Shown here piece by piece: positions 1 to 13,658 of a DNA stretch of 64,000 nt (position 1 is the first letter of the stretch; each line of letters begins with the position of its first letter). The DNA is taken from the NCBI RefSeq assembly GCF_000959445.1, contig NZ_CP009631.1, positions 124,001-188,000 on the forward strand. The letters run 5' to 3'. Origin of the DNA: Burkholderia vietnamiensis LMG 10929 (GTDB lineage: Bacteria; Pseudomonadota; Gammaproteobacteria; Burkholderiales; Burkholderiaceae). Under the pieces are notes generated by a model. The model searched no databases. It had not been told where the DNA came from and saw only the letters and a list, made by a program, of their open reading frames with translations. Both the position numbers and the translations under genes were made by a program.

Positions 1-203
1 ATACGGCCGGCAGTACGCGGCGGGTGATGGGCGAGCGACCGTACGCAGCCGACTTGACGCTGCCAACTGTACGCAACCGACCGCGCGCAACCGAACGTAC
101 ACCGGGCGGACCGTACGCACGCGGCTTCACAGAAAACCGACCGTACGCCGCCACCGCCAGGCGACGACCGCACCCGACCGGCGACGGCCCCCGCCCCACC
201 ACC

Positions 204-692
204 TTACGCGAGCAGCGACCGCAGCATCCACGCGGTCTTTTCATGCGTCTGCAGTCGCTGCGTCAGCAGGTCGGCGGTCGGCTCGTCGCGCGCCGCATCG
301 GCGAGCGGGAAGATCTCGCGCGCGGTGCGCACGACGGTCTCGTGCCCTTCGACGAGCTGCCGGATCATCTCTTCGGCCGCCGGCACGCCGTTCGCTTCCG
401 GCACCGACGACAGCTTTGCAAAATCGGCGAACGTGCCCGGCGCGACGACGCCGAGCGTGCGAATGCGCTCGGCGACCGAATCGACCGCGAGCCACAGTTC
501 GTTGTACTGCTCCTCGAACATCAGGTGCAGCGTGTTGAACATCGGACCCGTGACGTTCCAGTGGAAGTTGTGGGTCTTCAGGTACAGCGAAAACGTGTCG
601 GCGAGCAAACGCGACAGGCCGTCCGCGATCTTCTTGCGGTCCTTGTCGCTGATGCCGATGTTGATCTGCGTGACGTTACCTTTCTTGGCCAT
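204..692 (-). CDS. dps: Dps-family DNA-binding ferritin-like protein
   Basis: A 162-residue protein of the Dps/ferritin superfamily, whose members oxidise and store iron using peroxide and protect DNA under oxidative stress. The ferroxidase motif is visible: H44 in [10 protein letters not shown]56 in NTLHLMFEE, then E60, D71 and E75, spaced as in E. coli Dps. I chose the ATG at 692 because it has AAGGAGTC in front of it; an upstream ATG at 770 in the same frame lacks one. It lies downstream of katG and oxyR on the same strand. In B. pseudomallei the homologous oxyR-katG-dpsA cluster is known to be OxyR-controlled, so the same is inferred here. A terminator and a small ORF separate it from katG, so a separate dps promoter is likely too. 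Confidence 0.93.
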   Translation of the reverse strand: MAKKGNVTQINIGISDKDRKKIADGLSRLLADTFSLYLKTHNFHWNVTGPMFNTLHLMFEEQYNELWLAVDSVAERIRTLGVVAPGTFADFAKLSSVPEANGVPAAEEMIRQLVEGHETVVRTAREIFPLADAARDEPTADLLTQRLQTHEKTAWMLRSLLA

Positions 693-815
693 CTTCGAGA
701 CTCCTTGTTCGAAACGTTGAACCGACGAAAGCGCGCGCAATCCGCATGCCGCATGCCGCGTCGCGGGCATCCGGGCGCGACTTGCCAGTCTAGCGCGATG
801 AGCGAATCGTTGCGC

Positions 816-965
816 TCAGTGTCCCGCCCCGAGCGACGCGAGCGCGTGCAGCGCCTGCGTGGCCAGCTCGGCCGCGCCGCCGATGACGATCGCGAACCCG
901 AAGACGCGCCGTACCAGCTCGGCCGGCGTATATGCTGCGCGCATGTTGAGGATCATTTGCGTCAT
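816..965 (-). CDS. Small hypothetical protein between katG and dps
   Basis: A 49-residue ORF starting at the ATG at 965, preceded by GAAGGAG at good spacing. The middle (VRRVFGFAIVIGGAAELATQALHAL) is hydrophobic enough for one short membrane-associated helix; the rest is short and polar. I do not recognise a family. It sits directly after the katG terminator and before dps on the same strand, so it may share peroxide-linked expression. The good ribosome binding site and the position between two stress genes favour a real gene, but at this size chance cannot be excluded. Confidence 0.5.
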   Translation of the reverse strand: MTQMILNMRAAYTPAELVRRVFGFAIVIGGAAELATQALHALASLGAGH

Positions 966-1005
966 GGTCGTTTCTCCTTCGACAAGACCAGATGGTGAAT
1001 CGGAA

Positions 1006-1034
1006 GAAAAAACGGCCGGTCGTGCGACCGGCCG
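1006..1034 (-). terminator. Intrinsic terminator of katG
   Basis: On the minus strand a perfect 10-bp stem, CGGCCGGTCG with CGACCGGCCG, closes a 2-nt loop and is followed by six T residues, 40 bases after the katG stop codon. It should end most katG transcripts before the small ORF and dps. Confidence 0.85.
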
Positions 1035-1073
1035 CTTCACGTTGCAACGCGACGGGCTATCGCGTCACGATGC

Positions 1074-3362
<2,289 letters not shown>

Positions 3363-3424
3363 CTATCGGATGTCGTGCGTCGTGGCCGCAGCGCGGCCGG
3401 CCCGCCGATCCTGCGCGGCGGCTC

Positions 3425-3562
3425 TCATCCGCCGTACGCGCGGTCCGCGAGATACGCATACGCGAGCGGACCCAGGCTGCGGGCCGCGGCCCGCGCACGA
3501 TTGACGACTTCATCGCGCAACGGCATGTTCCGCCGCGCGTGCTCCAATACCGATCGCATCAT
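3425..3562 (-). CDS. Putative 45-residue protein upstream of katG
   Basis: A short ORF starting with two consecutive ATG codons at 3562/3559, preceded by GGGGAGG five bases upstream. The product is rich in arginine and alanine and ends in LAYAYLADRAYGG. I recognise no family. It lies in the katG leader on the same strand, after the presumed OxyR-controlled promoter region and about 160 bases before the katG start, so it would be co-transcribed with katG. It could be a leader peptide, a small stress protein or chance. Confidence 0.4.
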   Translation of the reverse strand: MMRSVLEHARRNMPLRDEVVNRARAAARSLGPLAYAYLADRAYGG

Positions 3563-3635
3563 GACATCCTCCCCTGACCCTTGCACCCAGCGTGCAGACC
3601 GCGTTTGACCGGCCTGCTGCATCCATGTCGACCAT

Positions 3636-3690
3636 TCTATTTTCATCTATCGACATTTTGAATTTGATAACTTGTATCTATGCGATAGGA
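3636..3690 (-). promoter_or_regulatory. Probable OxyR-type control region of katG
   Basis: An AT-rich island in GC-rich DNA with CTAT/ATAG tetramers, including ATAA-N7-CTAT at 3667-3681, which is one mismatch from the ATAG-N7-CTAT half of the OxyR consensus, plus CTAT at 3637 and 3647. The full four-tetramer consensus is not met. Position and composition fit the katG promoter; the assignment to OxyR is inferred. Confidence 0.4.
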
Positions 3691-3719
3691 AAAAATAAAC
3701 GGGGCCTCGGAGCCCCGTT
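3690..3719 (-). terminator. Intrinsic terminator of oxyR
   Basis: On the minus strand an ACGGGGC/GCCCCGT stem with a short loop is followed by TTATTTTTT, 34 bases after the oxyR stop. It separates oxyR from the katG transcription unit. Confidence 0.85.
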
Positions 3720-3752
3720 GATCGGCCGGCGCACGGCGTACGCCACGTGTGC

Positions 3753-4712
3753 TCAGTTCATCGTCGCCGGCATGTCGAGCTTCGCGACGCCCGGCAGCTC
3801 GCAGGCGGCGATCGCCTCGCTGATCGCGTCGATCGCCGGCATCCGCGTGAAGCTCTTGCGCCACACGAGCACGACGCGACGGTCCGGCACCGGTTCGTGG
3901 AACGGCACGTACGACAGCAGCTCGGCGTCGGGGCCGTTCGCGCGCGGGCCGATCTCGGCGACCGACATCCGCGGCAGCACCGTGATGCCGACGCCGCTCG
4001 CGACCATATGGCGGATCGTCTCGAGCGACGAGCCTTCGAAGGTCTTCTGGATCCCGTCGGCCGTCTGCGAGAAGCGCATCAGCTCCGGGCACACGCCGAG
4101 CACGTGATCGCGGAAGCAGTGGCCGTTGCCGAGCAGCAGCATGGTTTCCTGCTTCAGGTCCTCGGCGTCGATTTCCTCGCGCTTCTCCCACGGATGGCCG
4201 GCCGGCAACGCGACCACGAACGGCTCGTCGTACAGCGGCCGGACCATCAGGCCCGTTTCGGGGAACGGCAGCGCCATGATGGCCGCGTCGATCTCGCCCT
4301 GCTTGAGCAGCTCGAGCAGCTTCAGCGTGTAGTTCTCCTGCAGCATCAGCGGCATCTGCGGCACGCGCTGGATCATCTGCTTGACGAGCGTCGGCAGCAG
4401 GTACGGCCCGATCGTATAGATCACGCCGAGCCGGAACGGGCCGACCAGCGGGTCCTTGCCCTGCTTCGCGATCTCCTTGATCGCGAAGGTCTGCTCGAGC
4501 ACGCGCTGCGCCTGCGTGACGATCTGGTCGCCGATCGGCGTCACGCTCACTTCGCTCGCGCCGCGCTCGAAGATCTGCACGTTGAGCTCGTCTTCCAGCT
4601 TCTTGATCGCCACCGACAGCGTCGGCTGGCTCACGAAGCACGCTTCGGCCGCGCGGCCGAAATGCCGCTCGCGCGCCACCGCGACGATGTACTTCAGTTC
4701 GGTCAGGGTCAT
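3753..4712 (-). CDS. oxyR: Hydrogen-peroxide sensor OxyR (LysR family)
   Basis: A 319-residue LysR-type regulator. The N-terminal winged helix-turn-helix (about residues 1-60, FGRAAEACFVSQPTLSVAIKKLE) is followed by the ligand-domain fold. The redox pair of OxyR is exactly conserved: C199 and C208 in GNGHCFRDHVLGVC, the same numbering as in E. coli. Oxidation to a disulfide by hydrogen peroxide is expected to switch on katG and dps, which lie downstream on the same strand. The gene is divergent from nothing nearby: recG lies upstream on the same strand, 137 bases away. The upstream spacer carries tetramers resembling an OxyR site, consistent with autoregulation. Confidence 0.96.
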   Translation of the reverse strand: MTLTELKYIVAVARERHFGRAAEACFVSQPTLSVAIKKLEDELNVQIFERGASEVSVTPIGDQIVTQAQRVLEQTFAIKEIAKQGKDPLVGPFRLGVIYTIGPYLLPTLVKQMIQRVPQMPLMLQENYTLKLLELLKQGEIDAAIMALPFPETGLMVRPLYDEPFVVALPAGHPWEKREEIDAEDLKQETMLLLGNGHCFRDHVLGVCPELMRFSQTADGIQKTFEGSSLETIRHMVASGVGITVLPRMSVAEIGPRANGPDAELLSYVPFHEPVPDRRVVLVWRKSFTRMPAIDAISEAIAACELPGVAKLDMPATMN

Positions 4713-4728
4713 TGTGGGTCAATCAGGG

Positions 4729-4754
4729 ATATGCATGCGATAGGTTTAATTTAT
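4729..4754 (-). promoter_or_regulatory. Candidate OxyR autoregulatory site
   Basis: Upstream of oxyR the series ATAT-N7-ATAG-N7-TTAT occurs at the spacing of the OxyR consensus (ATAG-N7-CTAT-N7-ATAG-N7-CTAT). One tetramer is exact, two have a single mismatch and the outermost is absent. LysR regulators usually bind their own promoters, which fits the location; binding itself is inferred. Confidence 0.35.
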
Positions 4755-4849
4755 ACACCTACCGGCACCGGTTCGCAAAGTTTCTCTGTATCGCGGGCCG
4801 TCGACGCCGGGCCGACGCGTGCTTTTCGATCCGGCCCCGCGCCGACCGG

Positions 4850-7222
4850 TCAGGCCTTCAGGTACTGTTCGCGCGCGCCGAGCCAGCGCGCGAGATGCTG
4901 CGTGACCACGTCCGGATACGCGGCGATCAGCCGCGCCGCCGCGTCGCGCGCCGGATCGATCAGCCAGCCGTCGGTCTCGAGGTTCGCGAAGCGCAGCATC
5001 GCCGCGCCCGACTGGCGGGCGCCGAGGAATTCACCGGGCCCGCGGATCTCGAGATCACGCCGCGCGATCTCGAAGCCGTCGGTCGTCTCGCGCATCGTCT
5101 TGAGCCGCTCGCGGCCGGCGAGCGACAGCGGCCCCGAGTACAGCAGCACGCACACCGACGCCGCGGTGCCGCGCCCGACCCGGCCGCGCAGCTGGTGCAG
5201 CTGCGCGAGGCCGAAGCGCTCCGCGTGCTCGATCACCATCAGCGACGCGTTCGGCACGTCGACGCCGACTTCGATCACGGTCGTCGCGACCAGCAGCTGC
5301 ACGTCGTTGCGCGTGAACGCGTCCATCACGGCCGCCTTGTCGGCGGGCGACAGCCGGCCGTGCACCAGCCCGACCTTCAGCTCGGGCAGCGCCGCGGCGA
5401 GCGTCTCGTAGGTCTCGACGGCCGTCTGCAGCTGCAGCGTCTCGCTCTCCTCGATCAGCGGACACACCCAGTAGACCTGACGCCCGGTCAGCGCGGCCTC
5501 GCGCACGCGCGCGATCACCTCGCCGCGCCGCGCGTCGGCGACGAGCCGCGTGAGCACCGGCGTGCGGCCCGGCGGCAGCTCGTCGATCGTCGACACTTCG
5601 AGATCGGCGTAGTACGTCATCGCGAGCGTGCGAGGGATCGGCGTGGCCGACATCATCAGCTGGTGCGGCTGGAAGTCGCGCGCGCCGTTGGCCGCGTTCG
5701 CCGCCTTCGCACGCAGCGCGAGACGCTGCTCGACGCCGAAGCGATGCTGCTCGTCGACGATCACGAGGCCGAGCCGCGCGAACTCGACGGTGTCCTGGAT
5801 GATCGCGTGCGTGCCGATCACGAGCTGCGCGGTGCCGAGCGCCGCGGCTTCGATCGCCGCGCGCTTCTCCTTCGCCTTCAGGCTGCCCGCGAGCCAGGCG
5901 ACCGAGACGCCGAGCGGCTCGAGCCATGCGCGCAGTTTGCGCGCATGCTGTTCCGCGAGGATTTCGGTCGGCGCCATCAGCGCGGCCTGGTAACCGGCGT
6001 CGATCGCCTGCGTCGCGGCCAGCGCGGCGACGACCGTCTTGCCGCTGCCGACGTCGCCCTGCAGCAGCCGCTGCATCGGGTGCGGCAGCGTCAGGTCGTG
6101 CGCGATCTCGTCGACGACGCGCGACTGCGCGCCGGTCAGCGTGAACGGCAGCGCCGCGTACAGACGGGTGGTCAGCGAGCCGGCGTCGTCCGCGGCGCGG
6201 CGCGGCATCGTCGGCGCCGAGCGCGTGCGGCGCTCCTCGTGCGCGCGCTTGAGCGACAGCTGCTGCGCGAGCAGCTCCTCGAACTTGATGCGCGTCCAGG
6301 CCGGGTGCGAGCCGTCCATCAGCGCCGCCTCGTCGGAATCGACGCCGGGGTGATGCAGGATGCGCACGGCCTGCGCGAGCGTCGGCACGCCGAGCGGCTT
6401 CAGGTAGTCGCGCTCGATCTCGGGCGGCAGCAGCTCCGGCAGCGGCGTGCGCTCGACCGCGTTTTCGATCGCCTTGCGCAGATACGCCTGCGACACGCCG
6501 GCCGTGCTCGGATAAACGGGCGTGAGCACCTGCGGCAGCGGCGCATCGGCTTCGACCACGCGCACGACCGGATGCACCATCTCCATCCCGAAGAAGCCGC
6601 CGCGCACGTCGCCGCGCACGCGCAACCGCTGGCCGACGGCCATCTGCTTGACCTGCGAGCCGTAGAAATTCAGGAAGCGCAGCACGAGCTGCGCGCCGTC
6701 GTCGTCGCGGATCTTCACGACCAGCTGGCGGCGCGGCCGATATGCGACTTCGTTGTCGAACACGACGCCTTCGGTCTGCGCGATGCCGCCCGGCAGCAGC
6801 TCGTCGATCGGCGTGAGCGTGGTCTCGTCCTCGTAGCGCATCGGCAGATGCAGCACGAGGTCGATCGAGCGGGTAAGGCCGAGCTTGGCGAGCTTGTCGG
6901 CCGTCTTCACGGGCTTGTCGGCGGCCGGCTTCTTCTTGCGCTTCGGAGCTGCGGCGCCGGTGGCGGCCGCGCCGGCTTCGTCGCCGTCGCCGGCCGCTGC
7001 GGCATCGGCATCGGCCTGCTGCGCGGCGGCCGGCTGCGCGAGCCGCCCGTCGGCGCGGCGCCGCGGGCTCGCGCGGCGCGCCGGCGCACCTTCCGGCTGG
7101 CCGCCCGGCCCGGGCGACGCGGCGGCGTCCGCGTCGAACGGATCGGCGGGATCGGCTGAATCGGCAACGGTGGCGGCGCTACGGCGTGGTGACACAGGCA
7201 TCGGATCGTCAGGGTGCTTCAC
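4850..7222 (-). CDS. recG: ATP-dependent DNA helicase RecG
   Basis: A 790-residue superfamily 2 helicase that remodels stalled replication forks and branch-migrates Holliday junctions. The N-terminal wedge domain is followed by the helicase core, with Walker A GDVGSGKT, the DExH-type box DEQHRFG and motif [12 protein letters not shown], and by the C-terminal TRG region (QLRGRVGRG). The canonical RecG fold begins near residue 106; before it lies an extension of about 105 residues rich in Ala, Pro, Asp and Arg. The first in-frame start is a GTG at 7222; an ATG follows at 7201, neither with a clear ribosome binding site, so the exact start is uncertain. It is divergent from queA. Confidence 0.96.
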   Translation of the reverse strand: MKHPDDPMPVSPRRSAATVADSADPADPFDADAAASPGPGGQPEGAPARRASPRRRADGRLAQPAAAQQADADAAAAGDGDEAGAAATGAAAPKRKKKPAADKPVKTADKLAKLGLTRSIDLVLHLPMRYEDETTLTPIDELLPGGIAQTEGVVFDNEVAYRPRRQLVVKIRDDDGAQLVLRFLNFYGSQVKQMAVGQRLRVRGDVRGGFFGMEMVHPVVRVVEADAPLPQVLTPVYPSTAGVSQAYLRKAIENAVERTPLPELLPPEIERDYLKPLGVPTLAQAVRILHHPGVDSDEAALMDGSHPAWTRIKFEELLAQQLSLKRAHEERRTRSAPTMPRRAADDAGSLTTRLYAALPFTLTGAQSRVVDEIAHDLTLPHPMQRLLQGDVGSGKTVVAALAATQAIDAGYQAALMAPTEILAEQHARKLRAWLEPLGVSVAWLAGSLKAKEKRAAIEAAALGTAQLVIGTHAIIQDTVEFARLGLVIVDEQHRFGVEQRLALRAKAANAANGARDFQPHQLMMSATPIPRTLAMTYYADLEVSTIDELPPGRTPVLTRLVADARRGEVIARVREAALTGRQVYWVCPLIEESETLQLQTAVETYETLAAALPELKVGLVHGRLSPADKAAVMDAFTRNDVQLLVATTVIEVGVDVPNASLMVIEHAERFGLAQLHQLRGRVGRGTAASVCVLLYSGPLSLAGRERLKTMRETTDGFEIARRDLEIRGPGEFLGARQSGAAMLRFANLETDGWLIDPARDAAARLIAAYPDVVTQHLARWLGAREQYLKA

Positions 7223-7368
7223 AAGGCAAGTACAATAGCGGCTTTCACGTCGTCCGAACGAACGACGCCGGCCAGGCCGCGGACCCCGCCATCATAGCGG
7301 CTCGCGCGCGCCATTCACGCATTTCCGCCCTGTCGGCGGCGCCCGCCGGCCGTTCCGAACCAGCCCGC

Positions 7369-9781
<2,413 letters not shown>

Positions 9782-10028
9782 ACGGACGGCGCGCCGGCCG
9801 TGCATGCGCGCGGCCCGTATCACGACCGGCATAACAGCCCGTATCGCCCGCCGCAACCGGCAGTCGCGGCCGGCGAATATTACAATCAGCTTTCCAGACG
9901 CGCGACAGCGGTGCCGGTTCGTGCTTTAACAGCTTGATCCGAAAGCGCATTTGCTGCGCCGTTTGCGCTTGGGGCCGGTGGTAGAATAACCGGCTTATTT
10001 TTCGATCTTCCCCTACGGAGAGACCAAC

Positions 10029-10352
10029 GTGCCGTTCATTTCCAATGCCTTCGCGCAAGGTGCCGGTGGCGCCGAATCGAGCCTGATGAGCTTCCTGCCG
10101 CTCATCCTGATGTTCGCGGTGCTGTACTTCATCATGATCCGTCCGCAGATGAAGCGCCAGAAGGAGCACCGCAACATGCTCGCGGCCATGGCGAAGGGCG
10201 ACGAAGTCGTCACGAGCGGCGGCCTCGTCGGCAAGGTGACGAAGGTTTCCGAAGGCTACATCGGCGTCGAGATCGCCGAAGGCACCGAAATCACCGTGCA
10301 GAAGTCTGCGGTCACGACCATTCTGCCGAAGGGCACGATCAAGTCGCTGTAA
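10029..10352 (+). CDS. yajC: Sec translocon accessory subunit YajC
   Basis: A 107-residue inner-membrane protein that associates with SecD and SecF. One membrane helix (about residues 19-40, FLPLILMFAVLYFIMI) is followed by the family hallmark RPQMKRQKEH and a cytosolic domain with GDEVVTSGGLVGKV. The start is a GTG with GGAGAGACC upstream. It precedes secD by about 100 bases, and the three genes form the usual yajC-secD-secF unit. Confidence 0.96.
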   Translation: MPFISNAFAQGAGGAESSLMSFLPLILMFAVLYFIMIRPQMKRQKEHRNMLAAMAKGDEVVTSGGLVGKVTKVSEGYIGVEIAEGTEITVQKSAVTTILPKGTIKSL

Positions 10353-10458
10353 GGCTTTCAACGAGCGTCCGGCTCCCCGCGTCGTGCCCGCCTGACAGCG
10401 CGGGCCGGCGCGGCGCCGGACGCGACGCTTTCACGCCAACCATCCGTTCGGCCCCCTC

Positions 10459-12480
10459 ATGAATCGTTATCCAATCTGGAAATATGTCGTGATGGTCGTG
10501 GCGCTCGCCATCGGCTTTCTGTACACATTGCCCAACTTCTTCGGCGAAGCGCCGGCGGTGCAGGTGTCGAGCGGCAAGGCCACGGTCAAGCTCGACTCGG
10601 CCACGCTGAGCCAGGTCGAAGCCGCGCTCGCGTCCGCACAGATCAAGCCGGACGACGTGACCTTCGAGAACACGGCGACCAACGCGAACATCCGCGTGCG
10701 CCTGAAGGACACCGATACGCAGCTGCGCGTCAAGGACCTGCTGCAGAAGTCGCTGAATACCGACCCGAACGATCCGCAGTACGTCGTCGCGCTGAACCTG
10801 CAGAGCGCGTCGCCGCGCTGGCTGACGGCCATCCACGCGCTGCCGATGTACCTCGGCCTCGACCTGCGCGGCGGCGTCCACTTCCTGCTGCAGGTCGACA
10901 TGACCGGCGCGCTGACGAAGAAGCTCGACTCCGACGCGACCGACGCGCGCGCCTTGCTGCGCGACAAGAACATCCGCGACGGCGGCGTGAGCCGCGTCGA
11001 TCAGTCCGTCGTCGTGAATTTCAGCGACGCGCAGACGGCCGAAGACGCGCTCAAGGCGCTCGCCGCGTCGATCACCGAACTGCAATGGGCGACCCAGCCG
11101 GGCGGCGGCGGCACGCAAGTGGTCGGCACCTTCACGCCGGCCGTGCAGAAGTCCGTCGAGGACGCCGCGCTCAAGCAGAACCTGACCACGCTGCACAATC
11201 GCGTGAACGAGCTCGGCGTGTCCGAGCCGATCCTGCAGCAGCAAGGCAGCGACCGCATCGTCGTCGAGCTGCCGGGCGTGCAGGACACCGCGAAGGCGAA
11301 GGACATCATCGGCCGCACCGCGACGCTCGAGGCGCGCCTCGCCGATCCGATCAACACGCACCCGAACCCGAACGACCCGGTGCCGCCGGGCGAGGAACTG
11401 TTCACGCAGGGCAACCAGGCGCCCGTGCTGCTGAAGAAGGACGTGATCTTCACCGGCGACCGCATCATCGACGCGTCGGCCGGCTTCGACGAACACCAGC
11501 GTCCGTCGGTCAACATCCGTCTCGACTCGGCGGGCGGCCGCTCGGTGCGCGCGGTGTCGCGCGAGAACATCGGCAAGCCGATGGCGATGGTGCTGTTCGA
11601 GAAGGGCAAGGGCGAAGTGCTGACGGTCGCGACGATCCAGTCCGAACTCGGCGACCGCTTCCAGATCACCGGCCAGCCGACGCCGCAGGCCGCGGCCGAC
11701 CTCGCGCTGCTGCTGCGCGCCGGCTCGCTCGCCGCACCGATGGACATCATCGAAGAACGCACGATCGGCCCGAGCCTCGGCGCGGACAACATCAAGATGG
11801 GCGTCCACTCGGTGATCTGGGGCTTCTGCGCGATCGCCGTGTTCATGGTCGCGTACTACATGTTGTTCGGCGTGATCTCGGTGATCGGCCTGTCGGTGAA
11901 CCTGCTGCTGCTCGTCGCGGTGCTGTCGCTGATGCAGGCGACGCTGACGCTGCCGGGCATCGCGGCAATCGCGCTCGCGCTCGGCATGGCGATCGACTCG
12001 AACGTGCTGATCAACGAGCGCGTGCGTGAAGAACTGCGCGCCGGCCAGCCGCCGCAGCTCGCGATCCAGTCGGGCTACGCGCACGCCTGGGCGACGATTC
12101 TCGACTCCAACGTGACGACGCTGATCGCCGGCCTCGCGCTGCTCGCGTTCGGCTCGGGCCCGGTGCGCGCGTTCGCGATCGTGCACTGCCTCGGCATCCT
12201 GACGTCGATGTTCTCCGCGGTGTTCTTCTCGCGCGGGATCGTCAACCTCTGGTACGGCGGCCGCAAGAAGCTGAAGTCGCTCGCGATCGGCCAGGTGTGG
12301 AAGCCGGAAGGCGCGGCGGCCGGCGCGACGTTCGCGGCAGCCGACGAATCGACCGACACCGCGCGCGCCGCGAAGCTCGCCGCGCCCGCGAAAGGCAATG
12401 GGCCGCGCGCCGGCAAGCCGCAGTTGCGCAACCGCGCGCAGCCAGGCGTGCCGCCGAAGAAACCGGGCTCGACCCAATAA
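10459..12480 (+). CDS. secD: Protein translocase subunit SecD
   Basis: A 673-residue inner-membrane component of the SecDF complex, which uses the proton gradient to help pull secreted proteins to the periplasm. One N-terminal membrane helix (about residues 8-25) is followed by a large periplasmic domain containing the DLRGGVHFLLQVD motif, then five helices in the C-terminal third, with the family motif ALGMAIDSNVLINERVREE. The tail after the last helix is a basic, low-complexity stretch rich in Ala, Lys and Pro. The ATG at 10459 lacks a strong ribosome binding site. secF follows 18 bases downstream. Confidence 0.97.
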   Translation: MNRYPIWKYVVMVVALAIGFLYTLPNFFGEAPAVQVSSGKATVKLDSATLSQVEAALASAQIKPDDVTFENTATNANIRVRLKDTDTQLRVKDLLQKSLNTDPNDPQYVVALNLQSASPRWLTAIHALPMYLGLDLRGGVHFLLQVDMTGALTKKLDSDATDARALLRDKNIRDGGVSRVDQSVVVNFSDAQTAEDALKALAASITELQWATQPGGGGTQVVGTFTPAVQKSVEDAALKQNLTTLHNRVNELGVSEPILQQQGSDRIVVELPGVQDTAKAKDIIGRTATLEARLADPINTHPNPNDPVPPGEELFTQGNQAPVLLKKDVIFTGDRIIDASAGFDEHQRPSVNIRLDSAGGRSVRAVSRENIGKPMAMVLFEKGKGEVLTVATIQSELGDRFQITGQPTPQAAADLALLLRAGSLAAPMDIIEERTIGPSLGADNIKMGVHSVIWGFCAIAVFMVAYYMLFGVISVIGLSVNLLLLVAVLSLMQATLTLPGIAAIALALGMAIDSNVLINERVREELRAGQPPQLAIQSGYAHAWATILDSNVTTLIAGLALLAFGSGPVRAFAIVHCLGILTSMFSAVFFSRGIVNLWYGGRKKLKSLAIGQVWKPEGAAAGATFAAADESTDTARAAKLAAPAKGNGPRAGKPQLRNRAQPGVPPKKPGSTQ

Positions 12481-12498
12481 GGCGCCGGAGACGAAGCC

Positions 12499-13449
12499 AT
12501 GGAATTTTTCCGCATCCGTAAAGACATTCCGTTCATGCGGCACGCGCTGGTGTTCAACGTGATCTCGCTGGTCACGTTCATCGCCGCCGTGTTCTTCCTG
12601 TTCCACCGAGGGCTGCACCTGTCCGTCGAATTCACCGGCGGCACGGTGATCGAGGTCCAGTACCAGCAGGCCGCGCAGCTCGAACCCGTGCGCGACACGC
12701 TCGGCAAGCTCGGCTACGCCGATGCGCAGGTGCAGAACTTCGGCACGTCGCGCAACGTGCTGATCCGCCTGCAGCTCAAGCAAGGCCTCACGTCCGCGCA
12801 GCAGAGCGACCAGGTGATGGCCGCGCTGAAGGCGCAGAGCCCCGACGTGACGCTGCAGCGCGTCGAGTTCGTCGGCCCGCAGGTCGGCCGCGAGCTCGCG
12901 ACCGACGGGCTGCTCGCGCTCGCGTGCGTCGTGATCGGCATCGTGATCTACCTGTCGTTCCGCTTCGAATGGAAGTACGCGGTCGCCGGCATCATCGCCA
13001 ACCTGCACGACGTCGTGATCATTCTCGGCTTCTTCGCGTTCTTCCAGTGGGAGTTCTCGCTGGCGGTGCTCGCGGCGATCCTCGCGGTGCTCGGCTACTC
13101 GGTCAACGAATCGGTGGTCATCTTCGACCGGATCCGCGAGACGTTCCGCCGCGAACGCAAGATGAGCGTGCAGGAAGTGATCAACCACGCGATCACGACC
13201 ACCATGTCGCGTACGATCATCACGCACACGTCGACGGAAATGATGGTGCTGTCGATGTTCTTCTTCGGCGGCCCGACGCTGCACTACTTCGCACTCGCGC
13301 TGACGGTCGGCATCATGTTCGGCATCTACTCGTCGGTGTTCGTCGCGGGCTCGCTCGCGATGTGGCTCGGCATCAAGCGCGAAGACCTCGTCAAGGAAAA
13401 GAAGACGGCCCACGATCCGGACGATCCGAACGCGGGCGCGCAGGTTTGA
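12499..13449 (+). CDS. secF: Protein translocase subunit SecF
   Basis: A 316-residue partner of SecD with six predicted membrane helices. The N-terminal helix is followed by a periplasmic domain (HLSVEFTGGTVIEV, the SecF counterpart of the SecD motif), and the membrane part carries VLGYSVNESVVIFDRIRE, the conserved motif IV/V region involved in proton coupling. The ATG at 12499 has GGAGACG upstream. It ends the yajC-secD-secF operon; an intrinsic terminator follows at 13508-13540. Confidence 0.97.
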   Translation: MEFFRIRKDIPFMRHALVFNVISLVTFIAAVFFLFHRGLHLSVEFTGGTVIEVQYQQAAQLEPVRDTLGKLGYADAQVQNFGTSRNVLIRLQLKQGLTSAQQSDQVMAALKAQSPDVTLQRVEFVGPQVGRELATDGLLALACVVIGIVIYLSFRFEWKYAVAGIIANLHDVVIILGFFAFFQWEFSLAVLAAILAVLGYSVNESVVIFDRIRETFRRERKMSVQEVINHAITTTMSRTIITHTSTEMMVLSMFFFGGPTLHYFALALTVGIMFGIYSSVFVAGSLAMWLGIKREDLVKEKKTAHDPDDPNAGAQV

Positions 13450-13507
13450 GCGGCGCGGCGTTTGGGGGCTTTTTCGGCGGCTTTTTCGGCCGCTTTCCGA
13501 AGTAGCG

Positions 13508-13540
13508 AAAGGCCGGTTCCTCAGGGACCGGCCTTTTTTT
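13508..13540 (+). terminator. Intrinsic terminator after secF
   Basis: AGGCCGGT and ACCGGCCT pair across a 9-nt loop and are followed by seven T residues, about 60 bases after the secF stop. A textbook rho-independent terminator. Confidence 0.9.
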
Positions 13541-13658
13541 ATCGGCATGCGGTTTGCCGCTTGCCGCCTGTCGCCTATCGCGATGCCGCCGCGCGGGCGT
13601 CGGCTACAATCGCGACACCGCCCCGCCCCGTCCCCCACTCGCCGAAGCCGCGCTCCTC

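Noticed and set aside
10339-13638. A 1,099-codon minus-strand open frame across secD and secF
   Set aside because: Composition is shadow-like (Arg/Glu/His-rich) and it lies opposite two well-supported membrane genes.
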